Shown piece after piece: positions 8,601-15,618 of a stretch of 64,000 bases of DNA. Both the position numbers and the translations under genes were made by a program. The stretch lies in NCBI RefSeq assembly GCF_030709675.1, contig NZ_JAUZQD010000019.1:1-64000 (forward strand). The letters run 5' to 3'. Every line of letters begins with the position of its first letter. The first letter of the stretch is position 1. The notes under the pieces were generated by a model. The model was given only the letters and a program-made list of their open reading frames with translations. It was not told the origin of the DNA and searched no databases. Origin of the DNA: Symbioplanes lichenis (GTDB lineage: Bacteria; Actinomycetota; Actinomycetes; Mycobacteriales; Micromonosporaceae).

Positions 8601-10825
8601 TCGAGGCGGTCGAGGCGATTGAGGCCGCCGAGCGCGTTGACGTCGTCGAGACCGAGGAGCCGGTCGAGGTTGAAGAGCCGGTCGCAATTGAGCCGGGCGA
8701 CGTTGAAGAGCCGGTCGAGGTTGGCGATCAGGTCGAGCCTGAGCAGGTCGAGGCTGCGGAGTCGGTCGAGGCTGAGCAGGTCGACGCCGCGGCGCCGGTC
8801 GAGCAGGTTGAAACCGCGGCGCCGGTCCAGCAGGTCGAGGGCGCGGCGCCGGTCGAGCGGGTCGAGGTCATCGAGCCGGTCGACGCGGTTGGGCCGGTCG
8901 AGGCCGTCGAGGCGGTTGAAGCGATCAAGCCGGTCGAGGATGACGCGCCCGACGATGGCGGGGTGGGCCGCGGGCCGGTCGAGGCTGTTGCGGAGGTCGA
9001 GGGCGGCTCGGACCTGGGCGACGTTGCGGAGGGTGACTTCGCGGCGGAGGAGGAGCGCGCAGAGGAGACGCCGGCGCGAGACGAGCAGGGGGCCGAGGAC
9101 GAGCCCGCCCAGGAAGAGCCCGCCGAGACAGCGGACGCCGAGGAAGAGCCCGCCGCGAAGAAGTCCGCCGAGACACCGCACACCGAGACACCGCACACCG
9201 AGACAGCGCACACCGAGACAGCGCACACCGAGGAAGAGCTGTCCGAGGAAGAGCCCGCCGAGGCAGCACACGCCGAGGAAGGGCAGGCAGAGGAAGGGCA
9301 GGCAGAGGAGCGGCGCGCCGAGGACGACGCGGGCGAGGCGGCTGCGGAAGCGCCGGCTGCGGGCGACGAGGCCGTGGAGACGCCGGTGGACGACGTGAGG
9401 GAGGCGCCCGCAAGCACCGAGGCCAGGACCGTAGAGGCGGTGCGGGCACCCTCGGTGCAGCTGCCGGTTCTCTCGGTGGCGCCGGCCCCTGAGCCCGTCG
9501 TCGAGGTCGAGCGGCGGCGGGCGGATCCTGAGGAGGTGCTCTCGGCGTACGCGTGGGTGGTCGATCCGGTCACGCTGCGGGAGCGGGCCGATGACCCGGA
9601 CCTGCTGCTGGGTCTGCGGGACCGGTTGAGTGACCGCCTGGAGTACGCCGAGCGGGATGCGATCCGGGCCCGGCTGCTCAGCCTGCGGGCGGTGACGAGC
9701 CGGCTGCTCGGGGAGTTCGGGCGGGCGCTCGCGGACGGGCGGGAGGCGCTGCGGCACGCGGAGGCGGCCGGGGAGCTGGAGTTGACCGCGCTGGTGCAGG
9801 CGCGGGTCGCCGGGGTGCAGCATTGGCGGGGTGACTTCGCGGAGGCGGATCGGCTCTACGCGGAGGCGAACTCGGTGGAGCTGCCCGCGCGGCTGCGGGC
9901 CGAGATGCATGTGAACGCCGGCCGGTCGTGTTACGAGCAGGGGCGTTATCTCGAGGCGTGCAACCACTTCGAGCGGGCGCTCGAGTTGCGCCGGGTGGAG
10001 GATCCCGAGCTTGTTGCCCGTACGGGCGCCGCGCTCGACGCCGTGATGGCGCGCGTGCAGGAGACCGGGTGGGGGCCGTATCCGCGGTCGCCGGAGGAGA
10101 TTCTGCAGCAGAGTCGCCCGCCGCAGCCGTCGGCGGACCACGAGACCGGGCTGCACGGGTACGCGGACAGCAACGGTGACCTCGTCGTGCCGGCCCTCTA
10201 CGCGGAGGCGAAGACTTTCGCCGAGGGTGTCGCCTGGGTGAAGAAGCCCGGCGCGGACGCGTGGGAGCTGATCGACGAGTCGGGCGCGCTGCTGATCGAT
10301 GACACGTCGGCGTACCGGCAGGTGGGGCCGTTCTCGGACGGGCTGGCCTGGGTGTCGCGGGAGGACGAGGGCGGCTGGATCGCGGTCGACTGGCACAACC
10401 GGGTGCTCGTGCCGGGCGGGTTCGACGAGGTGCGGCCGTTCCGGCGGGGTGTGGCTCCGGTACGCCGCGGCGGCTGGGGCGCCGTCGACCGGCACGGGCG
10501 GATCGTGGTGGCGCCGCGCTACCAGGGGTTCGCGACGGTGCTGACCGGCGGGGGCCCGGTGGACGGGTTCACCGAGGAGGGGCTGGCCGTCGTGGACGCC
10601 GGGGACGGGGTCGGCGTGGTCGACGCGGCCGGCCAGGTGGTCGTACCTCCGGTGCATGCGAAGCTGCTCATCCACCCGGTGGCCTTCGTCGTGGCAGATG
10701 CCGACGGGCGGTGGGGGGCCCTGGACCGCCGGGGCGAGCCGCTGATCGAAACCGGTCACACCGACCCCGCCGACGTGGCGCGGGAGATCGAGCGGCGGCG
10801 CGCGGAGACGCGGCCCGTCCTGTAG
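5675..10825 (+). CDS. Giant disordered protein with TPR-like and WG-repeat C-terminus
   Basis: A 1716-residue protein of unknown function. Residues 1-~60 are Trp/Tyr-rich; ~60-560 are Pro/Gln/Gly-rich with repeats such as GPYPPG and PDPRHAGP; ~560-830 are Ala/Ser/Thr/Pro-rich with three AQAGQPAGSA copies near 755-785; ~830-1230 are acidic, with VEAVE and HTETAHTE iterations. From ~1278 the sequence becomes foldable: helical TPR-like repeats to ~1470 (GRSCYEQGRYLEACNHFERA), then WG repeats from ~1492 to the end (GWGAVDRHGRIVVAPRY, GRWGALDRRGEPLIETG). No signal peptide is evident. The ATG has a weak AGGTG four bases upstream. Long antisense open frames on the other strand are composition artefacts. 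The disordered part may be a tether or condensate-forming region; that is speculation. Confidence 0.85.
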   Translation: MNGWSSQGGYPYGGWEDEPAWVYEITWEWEPLPGQRYPGDPGRRRAVHHPVYDASAAASAAAAWDADFKTIAQASSPPSFGAPTSGAPSYGASFGAPTSGAPYEGMPISGPPASGRAVPPVSGAGYAGGPVSGAPGRGARPVSPASGRASVGRPPQPPPSWEGPGRGGQGFGGPAGGGQPSWNRPVPLPDRLPEPPYRQAGGPGSAQPGPQQPGPYPPGPQQPGTYPPVSQPPGSYPPGSQQPGPYPPGGSTSGIPGPGAAAPYQQPRPPQSRPGYEQQRPSYGRPPAHEQSAPPAWDQPQPTSWEQSGRSSQASRWDEPQGQWDQPRTQQPPWGQQRPQSPPHQPGPIDSRPLRPGPTDPQQGRQGPIDPQQGRQGPIDSRHGQPGSRPAPQDHRQPAQPGWQQGPDTRHNAPDPRHAGPDPRLAGPDPRVAGPESRPVSPDPRHAGPEFRRPPQPFAQQAPTAPPVTQQGPAATPFASQGPAATQQVPAATPFASQGPAATQQAPAATPFAPQGPVTPPFAPQGPVTPPFAQQRPEGSPASFAPQAGVGAPRARDIEPPTETRLPAPPQEVPTSSAPAPTSAAAAPAPPSVSPIAPASASPASPASAPVSATPPATGERQTPAAGGPLYPGSPAAGTGHHGAVSEVAGSSGAPVGGDGSSLEDTAVTELPEDTAARLPDSSTADSPETATDADPRRSTTAGPVGNAGTGSLEDTAITELPSEMPSAGQEPSAGAAKAVEPVGSAAEAGEPVGSAAQAGQPAGSAAQAGQPAGSAAQAGQPAGGAAEENAGDEEERGLGWLLKMSGLGAATADPDSLPVSPAPEAVLPVAPVSPDVPKRVDWFFGTGENALATVGTSAPEEPVAPPSEEELVAATPEDEQPAAATPEEERPAAATSDEEQAGAAPSDEQPVAVVSEEEPRAATSEEEQPVDVAADERSLDVTADGVRTEAVGDDELDDGVRDPEPVEAVEPVEAVEAVEAIEAAERVDVVETEEPVEVEEPVAIEPGDVEEPVEVGDQVEPEQVEAAESVEAEQVDAAAPVEQVETAAPVQQVEGAAPVERVEVIEPVDAVGPVEAVEAVEAIKPVEDDAPDDGGVGRGPVEAVAEVEGGSDLGDVAEGDFAAEEERAEETPARDEQGAEDEPAQEEPAETADAEEEPAAKKSAETPHTETPHTETAHTETAHTEEELSEEEPAEAAHAEEGQAEEGQAEERRAEDDAGEAAAEAPAAGDEAVETPVDDVREAPASTEARTVEAVRAPSVQLPVLSVAPAPEPVVEVERRRADPEEVLSAYAWVVDPVTLRERADDPDLLLGLRDRLSDRLEYAERDAIRARLLSLRAVTSRLLGEFGRALADGREALRHAEAAGELELTALVQARVAGVQHWRGDFAEADRLYAEANSVELPARLRAEMHVNAGRSCYEQGRYLEACNHFERALELRRVEDPELVARTGAALDAVMARVQETGWGPYPRSPEEILQQSRPPQPSADHETGLHGYADSNGDLVVPALYAEAKTFAEGVAWVKKPGADAWELIDESGALLIDDTSAYRQVGPFSDGLAWVSREDEGGWIAVDWHNRVLVPGGFDEVRPFRRGVAPVRRGGWGAVDRHGRIVVAPRYQGFATVLTGGGPVDGFTEEGLAVVDAGDGVGVVDAAGQVVVPPVHAKLLIHPVAFVVADADGRWGALDRRGEPLIETGHTDPADVAREIERRRAETRPVL
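6300..9250 (+). repeat. Coding tandem repeats inside the WG-protein gene
   Basis: Several short in-frame arrays are embedded in the gene: Pro/Gly units at 6300-6420, a 69-bp-class repeat of the ATPFA-Q-GPA type at 7070-7270, three copies of a 30-bp unit at ~7940-8030, Val-Glu-Ala iterations at 8560-8950 and HTE units at ~9170-9235. All keep the frame, so they are coding repeats and not a CRISPR array. Confidence 0.75.
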
Positions 10826-10903
10826 AGGGACGCACAGAAACGCGCGAAGGACGCGTAAAAACGCGCCCGGTCCGGCCCAGCGTTTTGTGAAGGAACCGGC
10901 GGG

Positions 10904-10909
10904 TAGCCT
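10904..10909 (+). promoter_or_regulatory. -10 hexamer, leaderless start of aldo/keto reductase
   Basis: TAGCCT lies 7 nt before the ATG at 10917 and no ribosome binding site intervenes. Confidence 0.5.
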
Positions 10910-10916
10910 CCGGTCC

Positions 10917-11906
10917 ATGGAATATCGTCACCTGGGCCGGTCGGGCCTCATGATCAGCGAGATCGCGTACGGCAACTGGATCACCCACGGCTCGCAGGTC
11001 GAGGAGGACGCCGCCCACGCCTGTGTGCGCGCCGCCCTCGAGGTGGGCATCACCACGTTCGACACCGCGGACACGTACGCGGGCACGAAGGCCGAGGAAG
11101 TCCTGGGCCGCGCGCTCAAGGGCGAGCGCCGCGAGGGGCTGGAGATCTTCACGAAGGTGTTCTGGCCGACCGGGCCGGGGCGCAACGACCGTGGCCTGTC
11201 CCGCAAGCACATCCAGGAGTCGATCAACGGCTCGCTGCGCCGGCTGCAGACCGACTACGTCGACGTCTACCAGGCGCACCGCTACGACTACGAGACGCCG
11301 CTCGAGGAGACGATGCAGACGTTCGCCGACGTCGTGCACAGCGGCAAGGCGCACTACATCGGCGTCTCCGAGTGGACCGCCGACCAGATCCGGGCCGGCT
11401 GGGAGCTGGCCCAGGACCTGAAGATCCCGTTCGTGTCCAACCAGCCGCAGTACTCGATGCTCTGGCGGGTCATCGAGGCCGAGGTCGTGCCGACCAGCAT
11501 CGAGCTGGGCGTCGGCCAGGTGGTCTTCTCGCCGATCGCGCAGGGCGTGCTGTCCGGCAAGTACGAGCCGGGAAAGCAGCCGCCGGCCGGCTCCCGCGCC
11601 GAGTCGAACTCGCAGATCATCCAGCGCTACATGAGCGACGAGATGCTCACGACCGTGCAGCAGCTCAAGCCGCTGGCGGAGCAGGCCGGGCTGTCGATGG
11701 CCCAGCTCGCCGTGGCGTGGGTGCTGCAGAACGAGAACGTCTCGGCGGCGATCGTCGGCGCCTCGCGCCCGGAGCAGGTCTTCGACAACGCGAAGGCGGC
11801 CGGCGTCAAGCTGGACGACGACCTGATGAAGGCCATCGAGGGCGTCGTGGGCGGCATCGCCGAGCGTGACCCGGCCAAGACGGTGAGCCCGGCCCAGCGT
11901 CCGTGA
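10917..11906 (+). CDS. Aldo/keto reductase (KCNAB-type)
   Basis: NADPH-dependent oxidoreductase of the aldo/keto reductase superfamily, 329 aa, closest in pattern to the potassium-channel beta-subunit/YghZ-like group. Visible features are the start MEYRHLGRSGL, catalytic Asp in FDTADTYAGTKAEEVLG, YVDVYQAHRYD, SEWTADQI, SNQPQYSMLWR and the cofactor-binding segment AIVGASRPEQV. Start ATG 10917 is preferred to the in-frame GTG at 10887 because the family begins at MEYR and a TAGCCT hexamer is 7 nt upstream. Substrate unknown. It is monocistronic and convergent with the protease gene, separated by a strong terminator. Confidence 0.9.
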   Translation: MEYRHLGRSGLMISEIAYGNWITHGSQVEEDAAHACVRAALEVGITTFDTADTYAGTKAEEVLGRALKGERREGLEIFTKVFWPTGPGRNDRGLSRKHIQESINGSLRRLQTDYVDVYQAHRYDYETPLEETMQTFADVVHSGKAHYIGVSEWTADQIRAGWELAQDLKIPFVSNQPQYSMLWRVIEAEVVPTSIELGVGQVVFSPIAQGVLSGKYEPGKQPPAGSRAESNSQIIQRYMSDEMLTTVQQLKPLAEQAGLSMAQLAVAWVLQNENVSAAIVGASRPEQVFDNAKAAGVKLDDDLMKAIEGVVGGIAERDPAKTVSPAQRP

Positions 11907-11911
11907 GCGTG

Positions 11912-11938
11912 CAGGGGGTCCCGCGCCGGGACCCCCTG
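11912..11938. terminator. Bidirectional terminator hairpin
   Basis: Perfect 11-bp stem CAGGGGGTCCC / GGGACCCCCTG with a 5-nt loop between two convergent genes (aldo/keto reductase and site-2 protease). It serves both strands. Confidence 0.8.
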
Positions 11939-11946
11939 ACAACCAA

Positions 11947-12765
11947 CTAGCTCCAGAAGCGCATGAACGCCAGCCCGACCTGCCCGAGATCCCCCGGGAT
12001 CCCGATCAGCGCGCACAGCCAGTCGACCACGTCGAAGAAGATGACGTTGATCCGCGACTGCCAGAGCAGGACGAAGAGCAGCAGGAAGCCGTACGGCGCG
12101 AAGAGGTCGTACGCCCGCTGGTAGGCCGGGCTGAGCCAGGGCCGCAGCATGTTGCCGCCGTCGAGCCCGGGCACCGGCAGGAAGTTGAGCAGGCTCGCGG
12201 TGACCTGGAGGAAGCCCAGCGCCGCGAGGCCCAGCCAGAACTCGCCGTGCGGGCCGAGCGCCGCCGTCCCGCCGCTGATCACCAGCGCGTCGTCGGCGGC
12301 CCCGAACCAGAACGGGATCGCCAGCAGCAGGGCGAAGAGCACGTTGGTGCCCGGCCCGGCCGCGCTGATCAGCGACTCCTTGACCTTGTTGCGGATGTGC
12401 GCGTGATCGACCCACACCGCGCCGCCGGGCAGGCCGATGCCGCCGAGCACCACCGCGATCAGGGGGAGCACGATGCTGAGCACCGGATGCGTGTACTTGA
12501 GCGGGTTGAGGCGCAGGTAGCCCCGGTCGGCCACGCCCCGGTCGCCGGAGAAGTAGGCGATCACAGCGTGCGCGTACTCGTGCAGGCAGAGCGACAGGAT
12601 CCACCCGGAGATGACGAGCAGGAAGACGTCGACGCGGATGTTGCCGAAGCCGGTCCACGTCATCCACCCGCTGACCAGGACCAGCGCGACGATGCCGACG
12701 AAGATCGGGCTCGGCAGGAAGGCGCTCCGGGGCGCCCCGCGGCTCACCTGGAAGCTGCTGCTCAC
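11947..12765 (-). CDS. Site-2 protease family (M50) membrane metalloprotease
   Basis: Intramembrane zinc metalloprotease of peptidase family M50, 272 aa. The catalytic HEXXH motif is HEYAH in SLCLHEYAHAVIAYFSGDR, and the second zinc-ligand motif is LNFLPVPGLDGG. At least five hydrophobic helices surround these. The GTG start at 12765 overlaps the TGA of the upstream 65-aa gene (GTGA), indicating translational coupling. Unlike RseP-type proteases no PDZ domain is present. It may cleave a membrane-anchored regulator, but no anti-sigma factor is nearby. Confidence 0.9.
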   Translation of the reverse strand: MSSSFQVSRGAPRSAFLPSPIFVGIVALVLVSGWMTWTGFGNIRVDVFLLVISGWILSLCLHEYAHAVIAYFSGDRGVADRGYLRLNPLKYTHPVLSIVLPLIAVVLGGIGLPGGAVWVDHAHIRNKVKESLISAAGPGTNVLFALLLAIPFWFGAADDALVISGGTAALGPHGEFWLGLAALGFLQVTASLLNFLPVPGLDGGNMLRPWLSPAYQRAYDLFAPYGFLLLFVLLWQSRINVIFFDVVDWLCALIGIPGDLGQVGLAFMRFWS

Positions 12766-12959
12766 TCGCCCGGCAGCAGACTCATCTTGTAGTCGACCCG
12801 GTCGTCCTCGACGAGGCTGACCTGGGTGACACCGGCGGCCGTGAGGTCCCGGTGGACCTGACCCAGCCACGACTCGGCGTCGGCCTGGCTGCTGAACGAC
12901 TCCTGGGGACCGGCCACCGGCTGCCCGTCGACGCCCTCGTACCGCCAACTCCACGGCAT
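12762..12959 (-). CDS. Conserved small actinobacterial protein (65 aa)
   Basis: Short protein beginning MPWSWRYEGVDGQPV and ending YKMSLLPGE, with the composition of a small folded cytosolic protein. GGAGGG upstream of the ATG and a 4-nt overlap with the M50 protease gene support it. I do not recognise a domain. Its coupling to the protease makes a functional link possible but unproven. Confidence 0.75.
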   Translation of the reverse strand: MPWSWRYEGVDGQPVAGPQESFSSQADAESWLGQVHRDLTAAGVTQVSLVEDDRVDYKMSLLPGE

Positions 12960-13069
12960 GTGCTGTCGCCCTCCTCGAATGAGCTTTCGTCCCACCCTAC
13001 GGTGTGCGGCGCGACGCGCCCGTGCGGGCGCGCGGGCGGGGTGCGCCACGGCAACGACCATGACCGCTC

Positions 13070-13075
13070 TAAGGT
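13070..13075 (+). promoter_or_regulatory. -10 hexamer, leaderless start of cobU-cobT
   Basis: TAAGGT lies 7 nt before the ATG at 13083. There is therefore no 5' leader in which a cobalamin riboswitch could reside. Confidence 0.55.
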
Positions 13076-13082
13076 ACGGGTC

Positions 13083-14897
13083 ATGTCGTGGAATTCGGTT
13101 CTGGTGCTCGGCGGGATCCGGTCGGGGAAGTCCGCGTTCGCCGAGGCCCTGGTCGCCGACGCGCCCGCGGTCCGCTATGTCGCGACGGCGGCCGGCGGCC
13201 AGGACGACCCCGAGTGGCTGGCCCGCATCGAGGCCCACCAGCGCCGCCGCCCGCAGGCGTGGAGCACCGAGGAGACCGGCGCCGACCCGGCCCGGCTGAC
13301 GGCCCTGCTCACGGAGGCCAAGCCGGACGACACGCTGCTGATCGACGACCTGGGCGGCTGGGTGGCCGCCCTGCTCGACCCCGCGAACCAGCCCAACGAC
13401 GACGTGGCGACGGTCACCGCGCTGGCCGACGCCGTCCGCACCTGCGCCGGCCGGGTCGTGCTGGTCAGCCCCGAGGTCGGGCTGTCGCTGGTCCCGCAGA
13501 CGCCGCTCGGTCGCGCTTTCGCTGACGCGGTCGGTACGGCCAACCAGGCGCTCGCCGACGCCTGCGATCGCGTGGTCCTCGTCGTCGCCGGCCGCCCCGC
13601 CTGGCTCAAGACGTCACCGGACGAGCCCGGCATCGTGACCGATGTCCAGGCCGAGGACAGCAAGAGCGACGAGCCCGGCATCGCGACGGATGTCCAGGTC
13701 GAGGAAAGCGCCACGGTCGAGCCGCCGGCGGCAGTCAGCGCGGCAGTGACGGCCCAGCCGCTCACGGAGGCGACGGCCGCGGAACGCCCCGGCATCGTTG
13801 CCGTCGCGGCGACCGGCGACGACGTCCCGGAGATCGAGCCGGGCATGGACCTGCCGCTGCCGGACAGCGACGCCGGCCCCGACGCCCGCGACCGCCTGGT
13901 CCGGCTCGACCTGCCCGGCACCGGCGTCGGCGCGTTGCTCGAAGCCGTCGAGTTCGCCGCGGCGACGCAGGGCACGGCAACCCCGCGCGCCTGGGGACCG
14001 GTCCGGGTGCTGTTGATCAATGGTCACCACACGGGCGGTGCGGCGAGCGGCAGCGACCCCGCGGAGGCCGAGCGCCGGGCCGCGCAGGCGGAGGCCGGGG
14101 AGGGCGCGCTGGCCCGGCTCGCGGGGAGTGCCGGAGCGGATCTGGCCGTGGTGCGCGTACCGGAGAGCGGCGCGATGGAGGACGGCCCGGTGCTGACCGC
14201 CGAGGCCGTCGACGCCGCGCTGCGCCAGGGGTGGAGCCTGGCCGCGCAGGCCGCCGCGGACGGGCGCGAGGTCCTGGTCATCGCCGCCTGCGGCACGGGT
14301 ACGGACGCCGCGGCCACCGCCGTCCTCGCCGCGACCACGGGCGCCGAGCCGGTGGCGGTGCTCCCCCGGGTGCTCGTGCCCGGCGGCTTCTACGACGACG
14401 AGGCGTGGATGCGCCGCTGCGCCGCTGTCCGCGACGCGATGCACCGCATCCGCCAGGAACCGCGCGGCGCCAAGGACCTGCTCGCCCAGCTCGGCGGCGC
14501 CGACCTCGCCGTGGCGGCCGGCGTGCTGCTGGGCGCGGCCGCCGTGAAGCTGCCGGTGCTGGTCGACGGTCCGGTGGGCATCGCCGCCGGGCTGATCGCG
14601 CGGGACCTGGGCGCGCAGAGCCGGCACTGGGCCCTGCTCCCCGACGCGGGCAAGCTCGCGCTGGTCCGGCAGGGCGCCGACGTGCTCGGCCTGACCCCGG
14701 TGCTCGAGCTCGGCCTCGACCTCGGCGAGGGCGCCAACGCGCTGGCCGCGCTCCCCCTGCTGCGCACCGCGATCGCCCTCGCGGGTGCCCTGCCCGTCCA
14801 CCCCGCGCTGCTGGCGGAGCCCGGCGACGGCGGCCTGGACGACGACGCCGGCTTCGTGGAGCCCGAGCCGGACGGTCCCGGCCCCGCGAGTGTCTGA
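13083..14897 (+). CDS. cobU/cobT: CobU-CobT fusion: adenosylcobinamide kinase/guanylyltransferase plus DMB phosphoribosyltransferase
   Basis: A 604-aa fusion covering two steps of cobalamin nucleotide-loop assembly. Residues 1-~180 are CobU: P-loop GGIRSGKS (9-16), the guanylylation histidine in WLARIEAHQRRRPQAW and LLIDDLGGWV. Residues ~180-285 are a low-complexity acidic linker containing a tandem duplication of DEPGI(V/A)TDVQ. The rest is CobT (nicotinate-nucleotide:dimethylbenzimidazole phosphoribosyltransferase), with the catalytic Glu in LDLGEGANAL near the C-terminus. CobU phosphorylates adenosylcobinamide and attaches GMP; CobT activates the lower ligand; CobS, encoded next with an 8-nt overlap, joins them. 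The start follows a TAAGGT hexamer. Confidence 0.88.
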   Translation: MSWNSVLVLGGIRSGKSAFAEALVADAPAVRYVATAAGGQDDPEWLARIEAHQRRRPQAWSTEETGADPARLTALLTEAKPDDTLLIDDLGGWVAALLDPANQPNDDVATVTALADAVRTCAGRVVLVSPEVGLSLVPQTPLGRAFADAVGTANQALADACDRVVLVVAGRPAWLKTSPDEPGIVTDVQAEDSKSDEPGIATDVQVEESATVEPPAAVSAAVTAQPLTEATAAERPGIVAVAATGDDVPEIEPGMDLPLPDSDAGPDARDRLVRLDLPGTGVGALLEAVEFAAATQGTATPRAWGPVRVLLINGHHTGGAASGSDPAEAERRAAQAEAGEGALARLAGSAGADLAVVRVPESGAMEDGPVLTAEAVDAALRQGWSLAAQAAADGREVLVIAACGTGTDAAATAVLAATTGAEPVAVLPRVLVPGGFYDDEAWMRRCAAVRDAMHRIRQEPRGAKDLLAQLGGADLAVAAGVLLGAAAVKLPVLVDGPVGIAAGLIARDLGAQSRHWALLPDAGKLALVRQGADVLGLTPVLELGLDLGEGANALAALPLLRTAIALAGALPVHPALLAEPGDGGLDDDAGFVEPEPDGPGPASV

Positions 14898-15618
14898 CGC
14901 CCTGCGGCTGGCCTTCACGACGCTGACGGTCCTGCCCCTGCGCGGCGGCCGCATCGACCGCACGGTCGCCGCCGGGGCGATGACCCTCGCTCCCCTGGTC
15001 GGCGCGCTGCTCGGCCTGGTCCTGGCCGGAGTGCACGAGCTGCTGCCCGCCGGCCTGCTCGGCGCGGCCGTCACGGTCACCCTGGGCGTTCTGCTCACCC
15101 GCGGCCTGCACCTGGACGGTCTGGCCGACACGCTCGACGCCCTTGGCTCCTACCGCCGCGGCGAAGCCGCCCTGGAAATCATGAAAAAGTCGGACATCGG
15201 GCCGTTCGGGGTGGCGGGCATCGTCCTCACGCTGCTGCTCCAGACGGCAGCCGTCGCCCAGCTCGGCCCCTGGGCCATCGTCGCCGCCTGGACCACCGGC
15301 CGCCTCGCCGTCACCCTCATCTGCCGCCGCGGCGTCCCGGCCGCCCGCGCCGACGGCCTCGGCGCACTGGTCGCCGGCACGGTCGCCCCCTGGCGCGTAG
15401 CCCTGATGCTCCTGCTGACCATGGCCGTCGCCGTGCCCGCGGTGCCGGCCTTCCCCTGGCTCGGCCCACTCTTCGTCGCCCTGACCGCCCTGGCGATCGT
15501 CGTCCAGCTCCGCCGGGCCGTGGCCCGCTTCGGCGGCATGACCGGCGACCTCATCGGCGCGGGCGTCGAACTCGCCACCACCCTCATGCTGGTGGCGTTG
15601 GCGCTAGCCGCTCAGTAG
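14890..15618 (+). CDS. cobS: Adenosylcobinamide-GDP ribazoletransferase (cobalamin synthase)
   Basis: Membrane enzyme (242 aa) that condenses adenosylcobinamide-GDP with alpha-ribazole in the last steps of cobalamin synthesis. Family motifs are TRGLHLDGLADTLDALG (near residue 60), MKKSDIGPFG (near 98) and GGMTGDLIG near the C-terminus, among six to seven hydrophobic segments. The GTG at 14890 overlaps the cobU-cobT stop by 8 nt, so translation is coupled. The 3' end overlaps the convergent secreted-protein gene by 7 nt. Confidence 0.93.
   Translation: MSDALRLAFTTLTVLPLRGGRIDRTVAAGAMTLAPLVGALLGLVLAGVHELLPAGLLGAAVTVTLGVLLTRGLHLDGLADTLDALGSYRRGEAALEIMKKSDIGPFGVAGIVLTLLLQTAAVAQLGPWAIVAAWTTGRLAVTLICRRGVPAARADGLGALVAGTVAPWRVALMLLLTMAVAVPAVPAFPWLGPLFVALTALAIVVQLRRAVARFGGMTGDLIGAGVELATTLMLVALALAAQ

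Noticed and set aside
7421..10918. 1165-residue open frame on the minus strand across the WG-protein gene
   Set aside because: Arg/Leu-rich translation without domains, opposite a gene with clear WG repeats; a GC-rich antisense artefact.
12960..13082. Cobalamin riboswitch before cobU-cobT
   Set aside because: Only 123 bp are available, no B12-box-like element was seen, and the start appears leaderless.
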